A DNA stretch of 25,351 bases from contig NW_003109988.1 of the NCBI RefSeq assembly GCF_000003605.2, forward strand, positions 99,335 to 124,685, read 5' to 3'. This document shows, piece after piece, positions 10,301 to 22,335 of this stretch (positions are counted from its first letter, which is position 1; every line of letters starts with the position of its first letter). The stretch is from Saccoglossus kowalevskii. Its lineage: Eukaryota; Hemichordata; Enteropneusta; Harrimaniidae. The translations under genes and the position numbers were made by a program. Under the pieces are notes generated by a model. It did not search any database. It had not been told where the DNA came from and saw only the letters and a list, made by a program, of their open reading frames with translations.

Positions 10301-13300
10301 TAATTTAGCTAAACTACCAACAATCCCATTGTGAGAATATACTTTCTTTTGAAATTTGAGATATCTTGAATTAACAAAATTATGGTTTAGCTAATTTAAC
10401 TAAAATAATAGTTGCTGCTGACATAGAAAGTAAAGTAAGCAAATAACACTGATTAACAGCATGGTAAATACTACGTCAAATCGAAGTAAACATGTACTGG
10501 ATGCATGACTTGAATCGGCACTCACATGCTGCACCTAATCGCCTAGCTTCACGCCGTTACACCTCTTCCCCATGTATATTACATGTGCACACAGCTTTCC
10601 AGTATTTTGGGAATCACCTACATAACTTGAAAACAAAACTACATCACTGAATGTAGAAGTCCCAATGTCTGTAGAGTATCCTGTGTTCATACCGCAAGTC
10701 TTGTTACAGGGTTAGGATAGTTGGTGAACTTCCGCAGTTAAACGTCCAAATCTCCGATCAGAAGATCCACGAATTGATTAAAATTGCTGATAGTATTCCA
10801 TTACCTAAAAGTGACAGCCCATCACCTTCTGCATCTCAGAAAATGGCTGCGACAGTAAGTACCTCTCTTATGTCGAAACAGTTTAATAGTAACGTTTTGT
10901 GTTCAACATTGATCATTCTAGTCCTAAAAAAAAAAAATTTTTGAGTTTTTATGTAAGCTGAATTTGAATTTTCATAATATTCTGGCAAAAATAAAAAATA
11001 CAATTTTTTTTTTTTTAACTTTTAGCCAGATGTTTTTTTTTTCCATTATGAATAGGTGTGATATCTCTGTTGATTATTTGTAATTGAACACTGTTTCCCC
11101 TATGCTCTCATTGCAATTTATTTTCTTTGCTCATTGTGCTCAAGTAACATGTCTATTTTTAGAATAAATCATATTGCATTGTTCCAGGATATACTAAAAG
11201 CAATTTGTAGTTAATATGCACCTCTATTGTTGAAATTTTAATGTATTTTCATTAACTTTACTTATTAACGATTGGAATAAAGCATTTTTTTATCTTTATC
11301 TGTATATATATATATATATATATTGAACATTAGTTTTTCCTGAGATGGAAACATTTTCTTAAATGAATAAAAAATTGCGAAATTTCCTCGTCGGGGTCCT
11401 TAAGATTCTGAAACATTTATTTTCACATAATTTGTTCATTCAAACGCCTTTAAAGCTTTAAGTCGTGAACACTCATAGCAGCTAAAATTCAACTGTTTAT
11501 AGAATTATGAAAAGCGTTTATTGAGATTGAAATGTCATAACATAATATGCAAATGTTTTAACAGTCACTGCATTGTTTCTAGGTTCCTGAGCAGCTTACA
11601 GCTGGATATGAAGTCCACGCTCCAACTAATCTGAAAATAGCCGGCCATCAAGACGTTGATGTTGTTCTGGAATCCGACAGTGATACCGAAAGCACTGTGT
11701 GTGATGATTTCTTTACACCGGCACAGAGCGAAGAAGACATGATCCAGAAGTTTGGCAAGGAGGGGCCGTTGGACCAGCTAACACAGTTAGAATTAAACTT
11801 TGAAATTAAAGAGGTACGTAGCAAATCTGGTAACCATGGCGATAGTGATGATGATGATAATGATGATGAGTTTTACGATGCTTGCAAGAATGAGAATGAG
11901 ATGGTTGCTAGGCATGGCATTGACTTTAATGATAAGTGTCGTCGTAAGATGCTAACTCAGAAAAGATTTCAGGAGATGCGGGCACAACTCGTTTCTTTGT
12001 ATCTGAAATTGAACATCACTGAGGTATGTAGTTTTGTTTAGATGTGGCTGGTCATTGCATGTTGGGCTACCCTATTTGGTAAATGTGATTGGCATTACGG
12101 TATTGTATTCAGAGGTGTGGTGGGGTGTCGCCTTGTTTGTTACTGAGGTGTGGTTGAGGTGTGTCACGTCATTGAGGTTTATAGCTCTACCTGTATATGT
12201 TTAATGTAGGGATACAAATTTAGTCTGGGTCCAGTCTTGATGATAGTTATGTATTGGTATAATATACACCTTCTGAAGTTGATGCTTACTGAAATTAACT
12301 CTAAATTACATCATTAAATTAATTTATATTTATTTTAAATGTGTTCACTATTGTTTTCTTGTCCTCACTAGTCAAAAATTGATTGCTTTGATTTGATTCT
12401 CAAAGTTCGTTGTACTTACTCCACTTGAGCTAATCTAGTACAAAACTAGTATATAATTGAAGCGCAGTACAGTAATGTATGTAATTTGTAAAGTGGATCT
12501 TAAATGCTACGTTCACATACATGCAGATTTGTGTAAATAACAAGCGTACACAGTGTGTTTAGGGATCCTATTGCATACATGTACATTGTACCTTGTACAG
12601 TGGTTTTCAAACTGAGTAACAAATCCAGTGTAATGAGCAATAAGAGAGAGCAAACTCAATTTGATTTGAAATTCACTTCATCATGCCATGCTTGATAGCT
12701 GTACCTCATGCGTGTCCGGTAATGGAACACAAGTACACATTCGCATGAGCCTATTACGCATTTACTTGCAGCATGAATGCAGACCCCTATACTCTTACTC
12801 TTCTGAAAGAAAAACTCTTTACGATGACTTTAACAAAATATTTACTAATTTACATGAGATGGACAAAACAGAAAAATTCAAGACAATCATCAACGTATCA
12901 GATAAAACATTTACTGAAAACACTAATCCAATACATTGATAATGCAAACTTAAAAAGAAGCATGTAGTAACTTTCTTTGTTTTTGATACTTTTATTATAA
13001 TTATTTTGTGTTCATGTTTATTAATTTAACTTTATTACTCAGAGCCCAAAAGGATTGTAATTTATTTATTATTTATTTATTTATCATAAAGTGTTATTGT
13101 ATTGTATACCCCCCAACCAAAAATAAATGTGCAGTTGTACAATTCTTCTACATTCTAGTTACCCACATTTATTATTGAAAATTGCAGTTGAATATGGCCA
13201 GCAGTGTACATTTTAAAGAATTAAAACAAGGCCATACCACGTGACAGACCTAATACCAATAAAAACTACCACCTTCAGTGTATGATCCATGTATGCATGC

Positions 13301-16300
13301 ATATTCATTGTCATTTGTTAATTTTTTTTATTTACAACACATTCCCATTTTTTTGTGGTTGTATAATGGGTTGGGAAATATAAATCACCCTATCAGTATC
13401 GCTCACACATTATCCAAGATTCCTAACGACCATCGTTGCTATGTGTACTGTTACATGTAACCTCAACATTGACAGTTGAACATAGTGATTGACATTGAAT
13501 ATTATAATTTACAGTACAACATTTTGTCAATTTTTGGTATTTTTTGATAATTTCTTTGTTAATTTTGGATCAAATAAATATAATTTCCCAATGTCTACTC
13601 ATCTTGATCAAAAGTTTTGAAAAAATATAAAAAAAAATTTAGCAGATTTATTTTGTGAAAATAATTATTATTAAATAATTTGTATGTATTTTTTTGGATG
13701 CAAAAACAATATCTTTGAATATATATTAGTTATAACTGGAATAATGTGTGGGTGAGAACAAATAAATTCTTAAATCATGCTAAAAATTAAAATAAAAATT
13801 AAAATATTTCTGGTAATTTCTCTCTTATCATCTACGCTCATAATATTGCTGATGCTTCCACTACCATTTACCGTCACATTCCTGACATCCTAAAAAACTG
13901 GTTACCATGGCAATCATTAACATTCCGATCAATACAAATATATTTCCTAAAAGTTGTCACAAGAAAAGTGTAAATTTAACTGGCGATGATTGCAACATAT
14001 ATTTAGATATCATGTAATATTAAGTTTGGACATTGTATTCATTGCATATCTAACATGACGTGCAATAGCGATCATCGCTCTAGTGCATCATGGGTACATG
14101 TGTATACATATTGCCGCACTATTTTGACTCTTATGGTAGTGGAAGCACAAAGTGAATTTGTCTCTGTACTGATATTTTTTTTTTCCTCTCTTAAGGTCGC
14201 GTTGAATGTGTCACGTTTTAAAGACAATAAAGAAATTCCATTGATTGGTATAGCGGTACAGAATCTTGGCACTGAAGTAACAATCAGGACGTTTGATATT
14301 AATGTGGCTGCTTTCGTGGGCAGTATAACTGTCGAACATAAACACTTTACAGGTAATAGTGTCTGTATGTCATTGTCGTCTCATTGCGACTGCCCATTTG
14401 ATTGTGTGTTTCAAATTTGTTTGCCTTCTGAAAGTGTTGAAGATTATGTTCTAAAGGTGAACTTTTTTTTTGAGTGTCATTCCCTCTTTAAACATAACAT
14501 AGCATTTAACACTAGCGATCATCGAATTTCAAAACTTTGCTCTCTTCTTCAAAATGTTCGACCTGTTCTTCTGCTATCTAAGGCATGCTTGGAGAAATGT
14601 TCATCTAATGAGAAAGGCGTTAATAGTTTTACTATGTTTATTTTTATCCATTTAGCTCCTGGTGGTGCTGGACCGCTCTATCTTGTTAGTACGCCAACAA
14701 GTTTCAAACAAGAAGATAATTTATTATCTGTACACTATAAAAAGGTAGAACTCAAATTTTTCATTTATTTAGAGTTTGTTTTAAAAATAAATCATTATGT
14801 TTCAGATTAATTATTCAGGAAACGTCACAAGAAAGCAACATTGCTGAATATTGAAATTGACGTTTACTCTCTCCGCACACTGTCCTCATTTGATGTTTCA
14901 TGCACTCTTGCGCATTCTGTAATTAAGTCAATTTTATTTTTAGTCACTGTTCGGATGCAGTCTGAAAACGAGGACTATGGATTGACCTCTGTGTATGAGT
15001 CTGTGTGTACCTGCATCTGGACCTATATTTTAGACATGCCAGGAGCGATTACATTCAAACTTCACACATACATAATATTTTACATATGCACATCCAATTC
15101 TTTCATGATCGGATTCACGATGGCCAAATGGTGACCATTTTTGTACTGAAAAATCATCAAAATGAAGCATTTCTCGGCTGTTTACTGATGGATTTTGTTC
15201 AAACTTGGTACATACATTGGACATTATGGGTCCTTGATGCACATCGTTTTGTTTTGAAATAGTGAATCTGCCATATCTCTGACATGCTTTTACTTATTAT
15301 GTTAAAATTTTAATTATTCATTTTACATCATGTCATAGATATACAGATGTATTGCTTTGACGATAAGATTCAAAATGGTCGAATGGTAGCCATTTTTGTG
15401 CTAAAAAATCATCAAAAATCAAGCATTTCTGGCATTCTGGAACTAGATTTTGGTCGCTTATGGATGGTTTTTGTTCAAACTTGGACATTATGGGTTATGG
15501 TTGCACGTCATTTTGTTTTTCAGATGGGATTCAAAATGGACAACTGGCGGCTATTTTTAGTCCCCGTTCGTACGAAGTCCGAAAACGGGGACTTATAATT
15601 CGCTCTCCGTCCGTGCGTCCGTCCGGAGTCATATCTCAAAATTCCTTGGACCGATTCTGTTCATTCTTTGCATGTGCCTAGTGCTTTATGTGGGACATAT
15701 GTACATGCAGTGGTTTAGCGATTCGATTCAAAATGGCCGACTGGCAGCCATCTTGTTTTTTGAAAATGTTGTATTTTGGACATGCTTTGTCAGTTTTCAT
15801 TCAAACTTGGTACATAGATTATACATGTTAGAATACATGTCCATGACGATTTATTTCACAATTGGATCAAAGATGGTCGACTGGCTGCCATCTTGTTTTT
15901 TGAAAATGTTGTATTTTGGACATGCTTTGTCAGTTTTCATTCAAATTTAGTACATAGATCATACATGTTAGGATACATGTCCTCGACCATCCGTGAGTTC
16001 CTGAGTCTGTCCATCTGTTCGTGTGTCCGTTCGTTCGTGCGTCAGTCTGTCGAGAGTCATATTTCAGAATCCTGTTGACCGATTCCGTTCATTCTTTGCA
16101 TGTGCCTAGTACCTTATGTGGGACATATGCACATTCAGTGGTTTAGCGATTTGATTCAAAATGGCCGACTGGCAGCCATCTTGTTTTTTGAAAATGTTGT
16201 ATTTTGGACATGCTTTGTCAGTTTTCATTCAAACTTTGTACATAGATTATACATGTTAGGATACATGTCCATGACGATTTATTTCGACTGGCAGGCATCG

Positions 16301-19300
16301 TGTTTTTTTGTTTTTTTTATGCGGTAACTTGGACGTGCTCTGTCAGTTTTCATTCAAATTTGGCACATACATGTACTTTATACATGTTAGGATGCATGTC
16401 CATGACAATTTGTTTCAAAATCTGGTCATGGATGGCCGATTGACAGCCATCTGACTTTTTGGCCTTACTACTATATTTCCACAATTTATGTACCATTTTC
16501 ATTCGTATTTGGCACAGCTGTTTTATTTTTGGCCATATTACTACTACATGGAACATGTGTTTTGATGTAAATAAACAATCTGTTGTTTACGCCACTTGGA
16601 ACTCAAGTTTCAAGGACACGCTCGCGACAACCCGTCCGCTTTAATATGGCGAGCACAAAGAGAACTTTGAAAAATTTAATGGGTACTGTGTCATTTTCAA
16701 TGACTTGTGTTTTAATGAAAGTGTTTTTAGATCATGTCATAGATATACTGATGTATTCAAAATGCCTGAGTTGTGATCATTTTGTTCTAATTAATGCTGT
16801 TCCAGAGCAATGCAATGTATCTCTCAATATGGACATTAGATGATCACATACAAGATGACTGAATGTCATTCATTTTAATGTTAAATATCATTATAATCAA
16901 GCATCTGCTTCTGGATCCATATCTCTAACATGTTTATGTTCCAACTATATTACTATAAACAAATCTATATATCATAAGTTTGATAACTAACAGATGTTAT
17001 TGTTAACTGCAGAGGAAACTGCAACTACACTGTTGTGAACAACTGCAACAGTGGTATGAGTGGTAGAGTAAGATTACATGTGTAAATGTGCACTACTAAA
17101 GTGAACAGCTTGTCTCTTTTTTTTCAGGCGGATAAAAAGAGCCCAGAATTTTATACGACATACGAGAAAACAGAACAAAGTATAATAGTCTCATTTACAG
17201 CGCTCGAAGTCGTAGCTCATTTATCGGCCATCTTGGGACTGCTAGATTTTGTAGATACTGTAGTGCCGAAAAGTGACGAAGTCAGCAAAGAACCAGATGT
17301 TGTGGATGATGAGGGTTACATAAGCGATGATGAAAAAAAACAAAAACGTAAGTCACGTTATGCCATATAAAATCAAATGCTTCTCCAACCTAACTTCTCT
17401 TGTCTGTTTGATATCTATTAATAGCATTAAGTTCATTGACCTTTTGAGTGCTATTGACAACTCTTGGCACCATCTACTAAATGATTTTGTATAGTCTGCT
17501 TCTGCTCACATGAGATGGTGATTGAAATTGACAAACAATGTTGGAAACTTATGCTCCAAAATGGTGATAAAATTTACTGAGCATTTTACAAAATGTGAAA
17601 ATATTTGCTCTGAATTTTGGGCTGAAAAAAATATTCATCACTCAAAGGATTACTGAAGTGGAAATTTGTCATTTTGCTTCATAACAAAGTTAATTTCAGT
17701 GAAAATATAAAAATTATAATTTATGATGGACTTAAATTTATGATGATTTAAAATGGTTGCCTGGTGGTCATTTTGTTTTAACAAATTTCTAATATTTAAA
17801 CAAGTATATCTGACTTAGATATACATCATGTTGCACATATGCATGTTTATTCATTTGACAATTTAATTCAAGATGGGCGAATGGCGGTTGTTTTAATGTT
17901 AAAAATTCATCACAATCGAGCATTTCTGCCATTTTGAATTTCGGTCATGCATAGACAGATTTTGTACAAATTATGTACCAGTATGTACATTGAACTTCAT
18001 GTTATCTTTCTATAGAAAAATTAGTCATAAATCGCATGACAATGTTCATTAGTTTATTATGTACAATCATATCTCATGGTACAATGAAATAACATTATTT
18101 TGTGTGTTACAGGTATGCTTTTTGAGAAACGTGTCCTAATATTTCTAATATTTGCTATTTTTAGAACAATTCCATATAACACAATGTTAAAGAAAAAATT
18201 GCATTTGTTGACATATTTTAAAACCCAGATATTTATAAATAATTCTGAACAACAAAAAGTACTCTATCATTAATAATATGTGATTTTTTTCAGCCTATGT
18301 CACCATGTTAGATTTTGAGATATTGCATAATTGCCATAGGAACCTGTGAAAAAAGTGTTATAATAGTATCAAAATGGTGAATTTCCACTAAAGTACAGCC
18401 ATCAATTTCTCGAAAAAAAAGCTGGTAACCTACAACTTTTTCAAGGTCAATATCCTTATATTGCCTTGCAATTGGAGTATAATTTATTGCAAAATGAATA
18501 AATTCTGGGTTTTTTAATTTATGGGTAGACTTCTACCTTAATGCACTCACTTTATTTGTCAAATCAGACCAACTGGTAGCCTTTTTGTTTTATTATGTGC
18601 AGTTTTGAAGCCATATTTGTGTTCAAACTTTTCATATTTCTTAAACTTAAGAACTTACAGGGACTATGTAATGCAAAAGAAGAAAGACTTATCTTGTTAC
18701 ATGTATGTGGAGTTTGGAACCACAACATTGAAAACACAATCATGACAACTATTGCCCTAGGGTAATGTTCAAATAAATAAAATAAAATAAAAAAAAAACA
18801 TTGTTATGTTCGTAAAATGCACAGTGATGGAGTCTACAAAATTTAGCCATAATATAAATCAGTCATTAAATCACATAATCATGATTTTTTTTCTTCTGAT
18901 TTTTAATAGGTCAGCGTTACACACGTCCAGAACCAAGGTCAGAGATAGATGTCAAAGTCATGGCTGATTTAGACACAGTGTCTTTAGTTATATGCAGTGA
19001 CGCTGGAATAGTCGCAACAGCCAAGGTTAACGGTGAGTCAAGTTCATAGTCATAGTTAAGTAGGCTCGTCTATTCTTGGTATTTTTAGCTTCGTTTCCTA
19101 CTATATAATGTTTACAACATCCTGCGTGTTTGAATTTCCTGTAAACAAACAGTGTGGTTATGCTTGTTGTACATGGTGCGATGAGTCCCATATCGAACAG
19201 GATGCTACATAACAACCACCACCACCTTTAAATGTATTTAAAATCTGGATGGTTTGATTGTACATTTGTATCAATGTAAATTAGAATGCATTCATTCAAG

Positions 19301-22294
19301 TTATGACCAGACATTCAGTATAAGAAAAAACGATTTTCCCATATTTGGTCCAGATAAACTATTTTCAGACATCTTTAGAAACTACATTCAGAAGTCTTTA
19401 TTTCCAGAATTAGTGAATTTCTGATGGATTGAAAAACCTTTAAATTGGTAAATTGGCTTCCTGATCTGCCTATCATTCTGATCATTGTTTTCCTTGGAAG
19501 ACATTTTCAGAGAAGTGGTTATTCTGCATAGAAATACAACATATTAATTACTTATGATGACAATTGCTATGGTAATTTGATTATTGATCACTTAACAGAG
19601 TACGGGGGAGGGGGCCGTACGACATTGTGCTGTGACAAAATGACAATGTTTGGTCCAAAATTGGAATTTTAAAAAATCCAGAAAAGATTGCCTAGAAAAC
19701 ATTACTGTTTCATCATGCACCTAAAGTCAATAGGTGGTGTAGAAAAGATCAACAATGTCTCTCAGGCATGCTGAGAATTCCTCTAAGGGAATTTTTTCCA
19801 ATTTAATGTAGGGATGGGGGGGGGGGGTTCTGAGTACAACTGTGACAGGAACAATGTTTACCAGTAGTGAAAAAGGTTGAGGAATTTGCTGTCTGTGTAT
19901 AATTTGTAAATTCAACTGCTGGTTATATCCAGGTTTGAAAGCTGGGGTTATGGTGCAGAGACATCAGACAAGAATAGAGGCTTCCTTGAAGGATATCGCT
20001 ATACATGATCCAATGCCTAATGCTGCTTACCCCAAGGTACTGTCTCTATATTTAAAAAGATCCACCCTTCACTACATGCCTTCATTTTCAGGCAGATTCT
20101 GATATGTACATGGTTCCAGAATAGGAGAATTCTGGGTATTTTGCAGCCCAATGAAGCATGTATATAATGTTTGTATAGAATTCTTGTTCAAGATTTTGTT
20201 CACCAGTGATGTTAGGGCTTGCTTTGAAGACTAAATTTCATGTATTTATCTGAGAGACATTGTAATACAATTATAGCAGCCGGGAAATAGAGGTTTGTGC
20301 TCTTGCACGAGAAGAACATTTGGCCATTTGAACATTGGGTGCAAAATTCTCATATTCAGCCATTATTATATAATGCCGGGTCTATCTATCTAATTTGCTT
20401 CAAACTCAAAATAAAATAAAATATTGTATGATAATGAGCCAGAGGTATGACCTACTTATTAAATAGTTGTTGAATCAATCAACTTTGTTTATCTTATCAG
20501 ATTCTCTCCATCAAAGACGCTGAAGTATTTCATCTGAATATTGTAGCTCATAACAGCGCCACCGTTGGAGAATGGTACTCTGATATGAGCTCTGTGGATA
20601 CGGAAATAGAACTCAACTTAGGGAGAATTGACATTGTGTTCCTCAATAAATTTGTCATGGAAATACTGGTAAATACATTTTTTGTTTATTATTCATTTTC
20701 ATGCAGTAATATTTTCGAAATGTGTAGAGTTCTGATAACAATATTCATAGATGCCTGATGTTTGCTCAACTTGAGATCTGAAGTAATGAGACAGTCATGT
20801 GACTTTATTTAAACTACTGCACATTGTGTTTGAAAATCTTTGATTTATATAAAGGCAGCCAATCTGAGATCTAATCAATTTCTCTCTTAAAAAAAAAAAA
20901 AAAAAAAAAAATGTCTACATATATACATTTGTAAGGAAATGTTTTCAGAACCACAGAACTATGGGGCAGGGTGAGTGGGATGGGGGTGTCATAAATGTAT
21001 GACATATGCACCAAGAGTTGAATGCAACTGCATGACATTGATTTGGTTTACCCTTATTTTTTTCGCAATAGACTTTAATGCAAAAGGCCTTGTAGATCTC
21101 ATAGAGAGTTCCCTTCAGATAGTGTTCTATTCTCTCTTGTTGTCATGGAGACATCATAGCCACAGGTTATTTGACTGACTATGCCATAGGGTGACAATAC
21201 TAGTCTTTGGTTGAAATACTTCAAAAAAGTTGAACAATGCTCCTCTAATTTTTTTTTTCTTAGATTGCATTCCCTTTTTGTATTAAATGCAGAACACCTC
21301 TAACTGATTATTGGGATCAACATGAGAAATGATACAAATCTGTTGGCACGACCACAAATCCTGAAATATCATAGCACTGAAGCTAGCTTGCACTGAAGGC
21401 AGTGGTGTTTTATCACCAAATCAAACACATTTACATTTACATATTATAGGACGTCTTCTGAATTTGATTTCATTATTCTGTTGAATTTCTCATGATCTGT
21501 ACTAAACCCAAGGTCTTTAGATTCTTACAGTGGACTTTGAGAGTTTTTCTGCAGATCAATCAAAGTTGCATTAAAAAAAAGTTCCTTTTCACCACCAGCT
21601 CCCTTTTTTCATCACAAATTTAATTTATGTTTATAGTCTGCCTTTTCCTTCAGAAGATTATCACCAAAATAGGCAAATGTTTTGAGTAAAAAACTGAAAA
21701 TTGACTCAAATTTTGTCTGTTGGCTCCAAAATTAGCGTTCATTTCCAGAAATATTGAAGAATATGAGAAAAAAGTGCAGACAAATTTGGGTTGAGAAAGT
21801 CGGGTGATAGGAAGGGAAGGTTAATGCCATGAGTGATTGTTTAAAATTACAAAATTTCTAGCCTTAAATTCAATGTTACATTTTACAGGATTTTATCGAT
21901 CATTTCCAAGCGGCGAAAGATGCAGTCAAAGATGCCAGTGCGTCTGCAGCAAGTACTGCTGCTGCCAAAGTGCAGAACTTACACGAACGAAGCGCTAGAG
22001 TTGTACTCGACATAACCATTCAGGCACCGCTGATTATCATACCACAGAATTCGCTGTCATTGAATGCCATCATTGCTGATCTTGGCGTGCTGACAGTCAG
22101 TAATAGTTTTAGTATTGCGGGTGAGAACACTGATAAGTACATTCCACCTATTGTAGACACAATGATAGTAAAACTCAGCAGTGTCAAGTTAGGCAGGTGA
22201 GCTATTGCGTTAACTAGCTTAGAATTCAAATTTCTTACTTTCAGTTTCAGTGCTACTCAAATTAATAAATTGATCATCATTATTATTATTATTA

Positions 22295-22335
<41 letters not shown>

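Larger units (their letters stand above)
9576..10709. other. Intron G-H
   Basis: It holds a MITE (9702-9928) and a 20-bp tandem repeat (10241-10309). Frames on both strands are repeat-derived shadows. Confidence 0.6.
14745..17127. other. Intron K-L, filled by nested repeats
   Basis: Repeat copies 3 (14941-15557) and 2 (15558-16715) and trailing remnants to about 16950 occupy most of it. The rest has no recognisable exon. Confidence 0.65.

Noticed and set aside
14055-14810. 251-codon open frame, the longest in the window
   Set aside because: It is exon J, the in-frame intron and exon K read through. Upstream of 14196 and downstream of 14744 it does not match the family.
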